DNA of 64,000 nt from assembly GCA_041686855.1 (NCBI GenBank), contig JAWLDA010000013.1, positions 57,863-121,862 on the forward strand, in the 5' to 3' direction. Source of the stretch: JAWLDA01 sp041686855. GTDB taxonomy: Bacteria; Bacillota; Limnochordia; DTU080; RSA5. Under the pieces are notes generated by a model. The model saw only the letters and a list, made by a program, of their open reading frames with translations. It was not told the origin of the DNA and searched no databases. Shown here piece by piece: positions 17,065 through 25,064 of the stretch. Both the position numbers and the translations under genes were made by a program. Each line of letters begins with the position of its first letter. Position 1 is the stretch's first letter.

Positions 17065-17631
17065 CTAGGTGAGGGGCCCCACCTCTTGGAGGGGGCCGCC
17101 GGCGCTTTGACAGTAGCGGCACCGGTGCTTGCGCCCCTGCCCCGGTAGGCGGCGGGTGCGGGGGTAACGTCGTCGGCACCGGGGGCAAACGTACTCCCAA
17201 CGAGGCGGAGCCGCCCGTTCGCGAGAGTAGCGGTGCACTGTGCCGCCCAAGTCGCTGATCCGTTGCAACCAGCGGTGGAAATCCGCTCCGTGTCCGGGTA
17301 CCACAAGGTGAATCATTTCGTGTAGCAACGTCGGTCCGACTTCACTTGGAAAACGCTCGTGGTAATGAGTCGAGAGTCGAATGACGCGGCGACGCGGGTA
17401 ACAGATCCCTGCCGAAGATGTGAGGCGGGCCGACCATTCGATACATACCTCCTGGACAGGAGGTATGTGGTACTTCTCCAAAACGCCATCCGCCCCACGT
17501 GCGGACCGCGGTGACGCCCGTTGAAAATACCTTTCTCGGTACGCGGCGTAAAGCGCCGCGAGCTCGTCATGGCAAGGAAGACCGCTCGGATGGGCGCCCC
17601 CTCTATCCCTGCGTTCCGGCCGACTCTTCAC
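17065..17631 (-). CDS. SprT-like zinc metallopeptidase domain protein
   Basis: A 188-residue SprT-like protein. HEMIHLVVPGHGADFH carries the HExxH zinc site with a third histidine downstream, as in SprT/Spartan peptidases. The C-terminal part has two CxxC pairs (CPRC, CRYC) that form a zinc ribbon. Spartan proteases cut DNA-protein crosslinks; bacterial SprT-like proteins are uncharacterised. Translation is placed at the GTG at 17631, only 8 bases after the lactonase stop, so it is probably translated from the same mRNA. The first 25-30 residues are not conserved by eye, and a later start is possible. It does not obviously fit the sugar genes on either side. Confidence 0.82.
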   Translation of the reverse strand: MKSRPERRDRGGAHPSGLPCHDELAALYAAYRERYFQRASPRSARGADGVLEKYHIPPVQEVCIEWSARLTSSAGICYPRRRVIRLSTHYHERFPSEVGPTLLHEMIHLVVPGHGADFHRWLQRISDLGGTVHRYSRERAAPPRWEYVCPRCRRRYPRTRRLPGQGRKHRCRYCQSAGGPLQEVGPLT

Positions 17632-17639
17632 CCCCGTGC

Positions 17640-18509
17640 CTAACCCCGATAAGTAAAGCTGGGCACGCCGCGTACGCCTACGTTGGTGCGAAAGAGGCCA
17701 CCGGCGTAGGGCTGTTCACGGGCATCTTGCTCCGAGAGACCGTCACGCGCACTCGTGATGTAAAGTTCCCCCAACTCCTCGCCGCCAAAGGCGCAAGCTG
17801 TCACGTGCGCCGCAGGAACGTCAATCTTAGCGTGGCGGCGTCCTGTGACCGGATCGTGGCAGACGACGCCCCAGCCACCCCACAGTGCGATCCATAAAAA
17901 GCCACGTTCGTCGATAGTCATGCCGTCGGGCAGTCCCTCTGCCTTGGGAATCTCCACGACCACACGCCGACGGCTGATTTCGCCGGTCTCCGGGTCAAAG
18001 TCGAAGGCGGCCACATGCTGAGTGGGTGAGTCAATGTAATACATCGTTGTGGCGTCCTGACTCCAGCAGATGCCGTTTGAAATACCGATACCTCCGAGTC
18101 TGCGGGTGACGCGGCCGTCAGTCTCCAGAGTGTAGAGCGCCCCACTCGTGCCTCCACCTGAAAGCGCCATCGTACCCGCCCAAAAGCGGCCGGTCGGATC
18201 GCATTTGCCGTCGTTAAAGCGGTTGTTGGGCAGGTCGGATTCGGGGTCCGCGATGGGCGTCACGGCGCCGCTCTCCTCTTCGATAAACGCGAATCCCGAT
18301 TGTAACGCGACGACGAGCCCTCCGCCTGACCGCAGGACAACGGTGCCCACCATCGAGTCGAGTTGGATGGAGCGTTGTGTATCGCTTTGGGGCTCGTATA
18401 TGTAGACGCGCCGCAGGACGATGTCCACCCAATAAAGGCGGTCATTGTACCAGATTGGGCCTTCGCCTAGGGTCGCCCGAGTTTGGTTTACAGGGATTAG
18501 CTCACTCAT
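17640..18509 (-). CDS. SMP-30/gluconolactonase-family lactonase
   Basis: A 289-residue six-bladed beta-propeller of the SMP-30/LRE family. These metal-dependent enzymes open sugar lactones such as gluconolactone to aldonic acids. TLGEGPIWYNDRLYWVDI near the N-terminus has the metal-binding glutamate; LPNNRFNDGKCDPTGRFWAGTM and GISNGICWSQDATTMYYIDSP hold the conserved asparagines; and LPDGMTIDERGFLWIALW carries the catalytic aspartate. ATG start with GAGGTGA 8 bases upstream. With the MocA-type gene downstream it fits a dehydrogenase-lactonase sugar oxidation route. Confidence 0.9.
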   Translation of the reverse strand: MSELIPVNQTRATLGEGPIWYNDRLYWVDIVLRRVYIYEPQSDTQRSIQLDSMVGTVVLRSGGGLVVALQSGFAFIEEESGAVTPIADPESDLPNNRFNDGKCDPTGRFWAGTMALSGGGTSGALYTLETDGRVTRRLGGIGISNGICWSQDATTMYYIDSPTQHVAAFDFDPETGEISRRRVVVEIPKAEGLPDGMTIDERGFLWIALWGGWGVVCHDPVTGRRHAKIDVPAAHVTACAFGGEELGELYITSARDGLSEQDAREQPYAGGLFRTNVGVRGVPSFTYRG

Positions 18510-18846
18510 ACTCTCTCGTCACCTCGGTTTTCAGGTTATCAGGTGGGCAAGACGTAGGGAACACCTGGCTCAAGGTCGGCGACTCGTTTGATCGCGCGGA
18601 GTGTTCCCCCTAATTTAACCGTGTATGGTGAACATGACGGGCCTCCATGGACAAAGTCGATTAGGATGTTTTAAAGCGACACTCTTCGACTCTCAACGTG
18701 TGTGCTCCTTTACTCCTCTCGGACAGATGGAGACCAGAGCACGAGGCGCGGACGCGTGGTGTTTAGAATTGCGTTTTCCCAGGTGTGAGCGGGTACATCA
18801 GCAGGAGTCGATCGAGTCAAAGGAAAAGTGTTTGGAATAAGCCCAG
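18510..18846. other. 337-bp divergent intergenic region, no gene seen
   Basis: The space lies between the lactonase (minus) and the BASS transporter (plus). The 71-codon frame on the plus strand has no ribosome site and no recognisable product. One feature stands out: GGGAACAC at 18557-18564 is repeated inverted as GTGTTCCC at 18601-18608, 36 bases apart. It could be an operator pair for the lactonase run. No RNA gene was recognised. Confidence 0.55.
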
Positions 18847-19890
18847 ATGTGGCGTGATCGAAAATTTTTCGCCAAAAGAGACGATGTAGACGATGATGCT
18901 AAAGATGAGACAACGTTGAGCTCGCTGACGCTTGTGACACGGGCAAATGGTATCGTGGGCAACTACTTTCCGTGGTTTATCCTGGCGGCGATCGCTGCCG
19001 GTCTGCGGTGGGGGTACGGTGAGGGGCTAGAGAGCTTTGCCGGATGGATCGTGGCGACCAACATGTTTGTCATGGCCCTTAAGTGCAGCCCGCAATCGTT
19101 TCGCGACGCGCTCAAGTCTCCGCTGCGCGTCATAGTCGCCACGCTCTTACTCTTTGGCGTCATGCCTGCCGTCAGCTTTGTGTTGGCGCGTACGCTCCTC
19201 CCGGCCAGTTCCGGATTTGGCCCCGGTGTGATCATGGTCGCCGTTCTACCGGCTGCCGTCACCTCCTCGGTGTGGACCGGCATCGCCAAGGGGAACATCC
19301 CCCTCAACCTCACAATCATAGGCACAACGACGCTTCTCAGCGGAATTGTGACGCCTGCGCTTTTGAGTCTCCTTGTAGGGGTGTTCGTCACCGTCGACAC
19401 GGCTGCACTCTTCCGTGGTCTCCTGGTCACCGTCATGATTCCGGTCCTTCTCGGCGTCTTGCTGCATCATCCGTTTGAACGCGTCCGGCCTCAGCTCGGC
19501 ACCGCCCTCGAGCTTCTCGTAAAGCTCGGTATCTGTATGATCCTTTTTATCAACGGTTCGGTATTGGCGCCTTACTTGGTCGAGTGGGGCTGGCGCATCG
19601 CAGGTTTCGCGTCCGTCGTGATCTTGCAGACGTCGGTGGCTTACGGACTTGCGTACGCCATCACCAAGTGGGGGATGAGGCTGCCCTTGGCGGACGTGAT
19701 CAGCATGACGTTTTCGGTGGGCATGCGCAACAACGGCGCAGGCATTGTCCTGGCCCTGGCCCACTTTGGACCCATCGTCGCCATGCCGGTGATCATTTCG
19801 ATCCTGGCCCAGCAGCCGATTGCGTCGTTGATGTACAGGTATGTGATCCGACCGGGCGCAGAAGGGCGGGCTGAATCGGTCTCAACTTAA
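18847..19890 (+). CDS. BASS-type (bile acid:sodium symporter family) membrane transporter
   Basis: A 347-residue integral membrane protein with about nine or ten hydrophobic helices starting near residue 39. It shows family-like stretches FVMALKCSPQSFRDALKSP, GVIMVAVLPAAVTSSVWTGIAKGN and SVGMRNNGAGIVLAL. BASS proteins move organic anions such as 2-oxo acids or sterol conjugates, usually with sodium. A charged N-terminal extension of about 35 residues precedes the first helix. The start codon lacks a strong ribosome site, so the N-terminus is uncertain. No partner gene is obvious; a GNAT protein follows after 75 bp. Confidence 0.8.
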   Translation: MWRDRKFFAKRDDVDDDAKDETTLSSLTLVTRANGIVGNYFPWFILAAIAAGLRWGYGEGLESFAGWIVATNMFVMALKCSPQSFRDALKSPLRVIVATLLLFGVMPAVSFVLARTLLPASSGFGPGVIMVAVLPAAVTSSVWTGIAKGNIPLNLTIIGTTTLLSGIVTPALLSLLVGVFVTVDTAALFRGLLVTVMIPVLLGVLLHHPFERVRPQLGTALELLVKLGICMILFINGSVLAPYLVEWGWRIAGFASVVILQTSVAYGLAYAITKWGMRLPLADVISMTFSVGMRNNGAGIVLALAHFGPIVAMPVIISILAQQPIASLMYRYVIRPGAEGRAESVST

Positions 19891-19965
19891 GACTGGGTGT
19901 GTAAGGTTTTTGTGGAGTCTTGTCGTACTATTCTAAGAAGCCACATGGTGGGTGGAGGGTGCGAG

Positions 19966-21093
19966 ATGCAAGGGGTGCAGATCGGCACACCCGAACAATC
20001 AGAGTATGACGCATTTCAACGATTCCTTGAGCGGGCCTACGGCCACAGCCGCGGATTCTTCTTAAGACATTATCCTCATCTCAATCGACGCGAACAAACG
20101 GCTCTCGAAAGCTCAGTGATTGCCCGACTGGACGGAGAGATCGTCTCACACGTCGGGGCGTTCCCGCTGAATGTGGTCGCGGGTGGAACGCACATTCAAA
20201 TGGGCGGAATCGGGGGCGTGGCCACGCTACCCAAGGCACGTGGCCGCGGGTTGATGAGCCGCCTCATCGAAGAGGCTCATGCACTCATGCGTCGGCGCGG
20301 TGATCTCCTCGCCGTCCTATGGGGCGACCGACAACGATACCGTTCGTTTGGTTATGAGACGTGCGGGTTAAAGTGGAGTCTCGCGCTGACGCCCCGATCT
20401 TTGGGACGGGAGGGTGTCGAGCCTTGCTCCGTCGAGGAGGTGGACCCGAGTGATCCGGCGGTCACAGGGCGCGTAGAGTCGCTCCACCGCGGCCTGGCGT
20501 TCCGTGTCGAGCGACCTTACCTGCGTCTCCTCCTGCAAAAAGAAGGGGTGCGAGTCTTCTTAGGTGAGGACGGCTACGTGGTAGTGCGCGGCGAAGGCCG
20601 CGATTTGCGTGTACTGGAAGTGGTCGGTCTCGCTGGTCGGGAGGCCGCGTTAATCAGTGGCGTCATCCACAAGACGTTCGCCAATAGTGCCACCCTGGAC
20701 GTCATTCCCCATGAGCCGGAGCGCGCGGAGTCGCTCCTTGCGGCCGCTGCTCGTTGGAGCCTCTCGCCCCAAGGCATGTTTCGGATCCTCGATTGGCCGC
20801 GCCTCGCTCTGGCGCTACAGCCGAGTTTGCAGGAGAAGGCGGAGGAGCTTGCCCCCTTTGAACTGGCCATCGGTTGCGTCGACGGAGACGAGACCTCAGT
20901 CGCAACGCTCTCATGGGATGGCGAGCAGTTGTCGGTGACAGGAGGGCGCCACGGCAACACATACGTCGAGTGCAGGCAAGAGGAGTTAGTGGCACGGTTG
21001 CTGGGCGGTCCTTTTGTTTCACCCCGCGGGCTCGGAGCGGTCGACAAGCTGCTGCCAGCGCCACTACATATTCCGGATCTCGATCACGTTTAG
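19966..21093 (+). CDS. GNAT-family N-acetyltransferase (Eis-like)
   Basis: A 375-residue protein whose first half has a GNAT fold: VIARLDGEIVSHVGAFPL, then GGIGGVATLPKARGRGLMSRLIEEA with the acetyl-CoA loop RGRGLM, then LWGDRQRYRSFGYETCG. The second half is a further beta-rich domain, as in Eis-type acetyltransferases. The frame is open 23 codons upstream, but GGAGGG 7 bases before ATG 19966 fixes the start. The acceptor could be an amino group of a drug, peptide or sugar; this cannot be told. The amidohydrolase downstream removes acyl groups from amines, which might be a functional link. Confidence 0.82.
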   Translation: MQGVQIGTPEQSEYDAFQRFLERAYGHSRGFFLRHYPHLNRREQTALESSVIARLDGEIVSHVGAFPLNVVAGGTHIQMGGIGGVATLPKARGRGLMSRLIEEAHALMRRRGDLLAVLWGDRQRYRSFGYETCGLKWSLALTPRSLGREGVEPCSVEEVDPSDPAVTGRVESLHRGLAFRVERPYLRLLLQKEGVRVFLGEDGYVVVRGEGRDLRVLEVVGLAGREAALISGVIHKTFANSATLDVIPHEPERAESLLAAAARWSLSPQGMFRILDWPRLALALQPSLQEKAEELAPFELAIGCVDGDETSVATLSWDGEQLSVTGGRHGNTYVECRQEELVARLLGGPFVSPRGLGAVDKLLPAPLHIPDLDHV

Positions 21094-21151
21094 CGCGAGC
21101 ACGAGGCATCAGGCGACGTTCATTCACTCTGCTCTGATATGGAGGAGCCAC

Positions 21152-22720
21152 ATGAATTTCGATACCATCATTCAACATGGAACTATCGTTGACGGAAGCG
21201 GGAAGAAGAAGGCGTACCGGGCTGATGTGGGCATCCGCAACGGCAAGATCGAAGCGATCGGCGACCTTGGGAGTGCCACGGCTGATGTGAGGATCGACGC
21301 GACAGGCAAGGTTGTCAGTCCGGGATTTATTGACGTGCACGTCCACTCTGAGATCGCGCTGATCGGGGGAGCCGGTGATCGCTACGGTGGGGTGGCTCAA
21401 GGTGTGACAACTCATTTCCTCGCACCGGACGGGTTTGGCTGGGCGCCTCTGAGAGACCAAGCGGCGAGGGAGTTGTGGGATTACACTCTTTTTGCCTATG
21501 GCAGCGCGGGGGACGTGGAGCTCGACTGGAGCTCGCCTGAGGCGTTTCTCTCGGTGTTTAAGGGGAGAACGCCGGCCAACGTCGTGCCACAGGTGCCGCA
21601 TTGCGCCGTTCGCCTCGGTGTGATGGGGTGGGAAGCACGACACGCGACCGATGACGAGCTCGAGCGCATGCGCGCCATTACGCGCGAGTGGATGGAGGTC
21701 GGTGCGGCGGGTCTGTGCGTGGGCCTTGATTATCAGCCCACTTCCTCGGCAGACACCCGCGAGATGATCGAGTTGAGCAAGGTAGTGGGCGAGTACGGAG
21801 GCTACTACGCTGCGCACATTCGCAATCAGGAGATTGGGAAGGTGGCGGCCTGGCGTGAGACGATGCAGATCGGTAAAGAGTCCGGGATTGGGGTGCACAT
21901 CTCCCACGAGTTCGTCGATGATGTGACGGAGCCCCTCCTCCAGGAGGCAGAGGGCATTTGTGATCTTACATTCGAATCGTATTTGTACCGAGCGGGGTGC
22001 ACGCACCTGACCCTCATGTTGCCGATTTGGGCGCAGGCAGGGGGCCCGGAAGCGCTGCAAGAGCGACTGAAGGATCCTGAAGCCCGGCGCAAGATGGCGG
22101 AGCACCTGGGACGGCTGATGTCGGAGCGCCAGGCCGTCGGAGGCGATGCAATCATCTCAGCGAATCAGACGGGGCGCTACATCGGGCAGAGCATGATGAA
22201 GTTGGCGGCCGATCAGGGCCGTGATTTGGGCGACTTTGCGCTGCAACTTCTCGAGGAAGAGTGGCCTTACTCACTGATGATCTTCCACCACGGCGGCAGC
22301 CCCACCGAGCAGGAAGATATTGTGCGCCGCACGATTCAACACCCCCGTATGGTCGTTGCGAGCGACGGAATTTACCACACTCCCCATCCGCACCCCCGCG
22401 GGTTTGGCTGTTTTGTACGAGTGTTGGGCCGCAACGTGCGGGAGCAGGGCTACGTCACGTTGGAGGAAGCTGTTTACAAGATGTCGGGCTTCCCTGCGGA
22501 GCGATTTGGCGTCACCGATCGGGGACGCCTCGAGGCGGGACTCGCCGCGGATGTCGTCGTCTTTGACCCCGAGACTGTGAGCGATCAGGCGACGTGGGAG
22601 CGTCCCGCAGAGCCCCCCGTCGGGGTCGACCTCGTCATGGTGAACGGCGAGATCGCTGTAGAAGCGGGCAAGCCGACAGGACGTCTACCCGGCCGAGTCG
22701 TTCGGCGCGGTGAGAAGTAG
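21152..22720 (+). CDS. D-aminoacylase-like amidohydrolase
   Basis: A 522-residue metal-dependent amidohydrolase related to N-acyl-D-amino-acid deacylases and dihydroorotase-like enzymes. GTIVDGSGKKKAYRADVGI and SPGFIDVHVHSE (H63, H65) are N-terminal signatures. YYAAHIRNQ and HISHEF supply later metal-site histidines, and VVASDGIYHTP supplies the aspartate. D-aminoacylase usually has a metal-bridging cysteine after GVTT; here the segment reads GVTTHFLAPDG with no cysteine, so the metal site differs. ATG start with GGAGGAG 4-5 bases upstream. It converges with the formamidase-family gene across a strong hairpin. Confidence 0.84.
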   Translation: MNFDTIIQHGTIVDGSGKKKAYRADVGIRNGKIEAIGDLGSATADVRIDATGKVVSPGFIDVHVHSEIALIGGAGDRYGGVAQGVTTHFLAPDGFGWAPLRDQAARELWDYTLFAYGSAGDVELDWSSPEAFLSVFKGRTPANVVPQVPHCAVRLGVMGWEARHATDDELERMRAITREWMEVGAAGLCVGLDYQPTSSADTREMIELSKVVGEYGGYYAAHIRNQEIGKVAAWRETMQIGKESGIGVHISHEFVDDVTEPLLQEAEGICDLTFESYLYRAGCTHLTLMLPIWAQAGGPEALQERLKDPEARRKMAEHLGRLMSERQAVGGDAIISANQTGRYIGQSMMKLAADQGRDLGDFALQLLEEEWPYSLMIFHHGGSPTEQEDIVRRTIQHPRMVVASDGIYHTPHPHPRGFGCFVRVLGRNVREQGYVTLEEAVYKMSGFPAERFGVTDRGRLEAGLAADVVVFDPETVSDQATWERPAEPPVGVDLVMVNGEIAVEAGKPTGRLPGRVVRRGEK

Positions 22721-22751
22721 CCCTTGATGCGGGGCTAAACCAGAAGTAACA

Positions 22752-22817
22752 CCAGCGAGGAGGCAGACGCAGACACACTCGATCGGCAGACCGCCTCCCC
22801 GCTGGAGCGCTTCGCTC
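22752..22817. terminator. Bidirectional stem-loops between convergent amidase genes
   Basis: CCAGCGAGGAGGC (22752-22764) pairs with GCCTCCCCGCTGG (22793-22805) with one mismatch and a 28-base loop. A second small hairpin, GAGCG-CTT-CGCTC (22805-22817), follows directly. They sit between two converging genes. Neither strand has a long T run, so intrinsic termination would be imperfect. Confidence 0.5.
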
Positions 22818-22824
22818 TGCGCCT

Positions 22825-23736
22825 TTACAAAGCGGGTAGGCGCTCTTTCTCCACGTGGCAGACGACTGTGTACGCAGGATCGTACACGTTGCCGATGCTG
22901 TAGCGGACGCTCTGGCCGAGTAGGAGATGCGCGCCCCGAGGATCGAGCTTATATCCGTCTTGCAGCCAACGGAGCATCTCGGTCGTGGCGTGCTGTAAGG
23001 CCTGATCGAGCGGCCGGGCGTTGCCAAGTGTGAAGATTTCCCGCTCGTTCTCACCCCGCGGCCAACGAGCGGCCATCCCTTTAATCACCTTGACCGTAAA
23101 ACGGACGTTCATGGAGATTTCCACGCCGGTACCCAGGATTTCGCCGTCTCCTTGGACGGCGTGGCCGTCGCCAATATGAAAGAGAGCTCCTTCGACGAAG
23201 ACGGGGAAGTAAGCGGTGACGCCCGGGCCGAAGCCGTTGAAATCCATATTCCCTCCGTGCTCGGCCGACGTCGCCGTCGAGATCGCCTGACCCCGCGCCG
23301 GCGCGACTCCGAAGCATCCGATCATGGGACGCAACGGGAGCGTATAGTGCCCGATCGACGTAGTGGGTGTAACCAAAGAGACAGTTTGGGCCTCGAGATC
23401 GACGTCCCACAGCGAGCGTTCAGCGTCGGGCATCTCGCGAACGAAGTCAGGGTCCACCACATTGGGGGCAACGACGGACGCTGAGAAACCTTGAAGGCGA
23501 TTGGGTACAATCTCGTCCAAGGTGACGGCAAGTGTCTCTCCCGGCTGGGCGTTCTTGACAAAAAACGGGCCGGTTTGCGGGTTGCCCCGCGGGGTGACCC
23601 CCTCCCCCGAGGCGTCGCAACCGGCGGCGTCGACGGTCGTTGTTACAACGCTGTCACCATCGTCAATGACCAGTGCCGGCTCATGAGAGCCGATCGTGAT
23701 ATAGTAGCGATCGGGCGTAAAGTGGTGTACGGCCAT
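22825..23736 (-). CDS. Acetamidase/formamidase-family protein
   Basis: A 303-residue FmdA/AmdA-type amidase. The family hydrolyses formamide or acetamide to ammonia and the acid. TVDAAGCDASGEGVTPRGNPQTGPFFV, then PMIGCFGVAP, GGNMDFNGFGPG and VEGALFHIGDGHAVQGDGE are all typical. It starts with an ATG just 6 bp after the end of the ubiquitin-fold gene and is the last of a four-gene coupled run with two beta-propellers. In that setting the substrate may be a more complex amide than formamide; this is inference. Confidence 0.9.
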   Translation of the reverse strand: MAVHHFTPDRYYITIGSHEPALVIDDGDSVVTTTVDAAGCDASGEGVTPRGNPQTGPFFVKNAQPGETLAVTLDEIVPNRLQGFSASVVAPNVVDPDFVREMPDAERSLWDVDLEAQTVSLVTPTTSIGHYTLPLRPMIGCFGVAPARGQAISTATSAEHGGNMDFNGFGPGVTAYFPVFVEGALFHIGDGHAVQGDGEILGTGVEISMNVRFTVKVIKGMAARWPRGENEREIFTLGNARPLDQALQHATTEMLRWLQDGYKLDPRGAHLLLGQSVRYSIGNVYDPAYTVVCHVEKERLPAL

Positions 23737-23742
23737 TGGTAT

Positions 23743-24018
23743 TTACCCTCCCGATACCGCCTGCAACACCGTGAGGCGGTCGCCTGTTGTGATCGGAACC
23801 TCCAAGCTGTCGAGCCACTTGATGTTGTCGTCGTTGTAGTAAAGTAGGACGTGGGGGCGCTGGACGCCTCTCTCGTCGTACAGATGCAACCGCAACAGCG
23901 GGTGCTCATCGAGAAGGCGCTCGAGCGCCTCTTGCAGCGTCTCGGCTTCAAGATGAAAGAGCGTCACGCCGCCTGTGCACTCTCTGAGCATCGAGGGAAC
24001 GCTTACTTCGATGGTCAT
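23743..24018 (-). CDS. MoaD/ThiS-like ubiquitin-fold protein with C-terminal Gly-Gly
   Basis: A 91-residue beta-grasp protein that ends VSGG. In MoaD, ThiS and related carriers the last glycine is adenylated by an E1-like enzyme and then carries sulfur or is joined to a protein. IEVSVPSMLREC, LQEALERLLDEHP, VLLYYNDDNIKWLDSLEVPIT and GDRLTVLQAVSGG follow the fold in order. The ATG at 24018 has GGGAGG 6 bases upstream and overlaps the stop of the preceding propeller gene as ATGA. No MoeB/ThiF, MoaE or ThiG lies in the window. Pairing with Asp-box propellers makes a molybdopterin or thiamin role unlikely. Confidence 0.86.
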   Translation of the reverse strand: MTIEVSVPSMLRECTGGVTLFHLEAETLQEALERLLDEHPLLRLHLYDERGVQRPHVLLYYNDDNIKWLDSLEVPITTGDRLTVLQAVSGG

Positions 24019-25064
24019 GCGGTACCCTCCCATTCTGAGGCCCGGACAAAGGTGATGCGGGCAAAGGTTTGGGGGAGTTGCCTCCAGGATTCGCCGGAGT
24101 CATTGGAGAGAAACACCTCGCCGGCGGTGGTACCGACGTAGATCCCGTACGGCTGCAGTGTGTCCGTGTGCACCCCATCTCGCAAGACACCGGCGTAATA
24201 GGGGTGGGTGGGTAAGCCGCGTTCAAGCGCCTCCCAACGGCCAGTAGCCACTCGAAGACGGAAGACGCGCAGCCGCGCGCCTTTGACATGTCGCTCAGTC
24301 TGGCTCTCCAGGGGCACGGTCAATGCGTCTCCACCACCGTCGATGTGAAGGGCGAAGCCGAAGCGACTGGGAAGGCCTGAATCCGCCCGTTCCCACGAAT
24401 CGGCGCCGTCGACGGAGCGGAAGAGACCGCCCGTGGTGTGCGCGTAGAGCAGGTTCGAGCGCCGCCTATCCCCCGCCATCATCACAACGTTAGGAAGGCC
24501 ATCGTCGCAGGCGCTCCACGTCCGACCGCCATCGGCGCTCCGAAAGACGCCGGATCGCCGTGCCGCGACCCAGAGCCGCTCAGGGTTATGGGGGTCACTT
24601 ACGAAGGAGTCAATCGGGACCCCTTTGCGCGCGAAGTCGGCTGTTTGATCCAAGTGGTGGCTGAGCGCCTCCGATTCGGTCCACGATTCACCGTCGTCGT
24701 GACTCGTGAAAAGCCCGGCGTCTTCGACCCCGGCGAAGTAGGTCTCACCTGCGGCGGCGATACGCCAAATCTGTTGAACGGTGTACGGGCCGGTGGCAAG
24801 GTAGCGGGGGCTGCCCGCGAGTTCTCGCCACGTTTCGCCCCGATCCTCGCTGATTCGAATGGAGGGGCCGTAGGCGAGGTGACAGGTGGCGGCAATGAGA
24901 CGCCGGCCGCCCACGGGATCGACGTGGAGGGCCGAAAGTGTCCAACCCGGAAGGAACGGTCCCGATAACTGCCACGTCTCGCGGCCGTCGTCCGAATCGT
25001 AGCGAAAGAGGCCGTTTTTGGTGCCGACGAAGAGTTGAACGCGACTCAATGGGTTAACACCCAC
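24015..25064 (-). CDS. Asp-box (BNR) beta-propeller protein, sialidase-like fold
   Basis: A 349-residue protein with at least five S-x-D-x-G-x-x-W Asp-box turns: SEDRGETW, SHDDGESW, SADGGRTW, SVDGADSW and SNDSGESW. The spacing suits a six- or seven-bladed propeller of the BNR/YVTN type. Catalytic residues of true sialidases (arginine triad, Tyr-Glu pair) were not recognised. There is no signal peptide, so it is probably cytoplasmic. The GTG at 25064 is used; a TTG at 25049 overlapping the previous stop as TTGA is an alternative. It resembles the propeller encoded just upstream and is coupled to the MoaD/ThiS-like gene by a 4-base overlap. Confidence 0.82.
   Translation of the reverse strand: MGVNPLSRVQLFVGTKNGLFRYDSDDGRETWQLSGPFLPGWTLSALHVDPVGGRRLIAATCHLAYGPSIRISEDRGETWRELAGSPRYLATGPYTVQQIWRIAAAGETYFAGVEDAGLFTSHDDGESWTESEALSHHLDQTADFARKGVPIDSFVSDPHNPERLWVAARRSGVFRSADGGRTWSACDDGLPNVVMMAGDRRRSNLLYAHTTGGLFRSVDGADSWERADSGLPSRFGFALHIDGGGDALTVPLESQTERHVKGARLRVFRLRVATGRWEALERGLPTHPYYAGVLRDGVHTDTLQPYGIYVGTTAGEVFLSNDSGESWRQLPQTFARITFVRASEWEGTA

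Noticed and set aside
18625..18840. 71-codon plus-strand frame in the gap before the BASS gene
   Set aside because: No ribosome site, no recognisable domain, and biased composition typical of a chance frame.
20702..22105. 467-codon minus-strand frame opposite the GNAT and amidohydrolase genes
   Set aside because: Long only because of high GC; arginine- and histidine-rich, no domains, and it spans two well-supported plus-strand genes.
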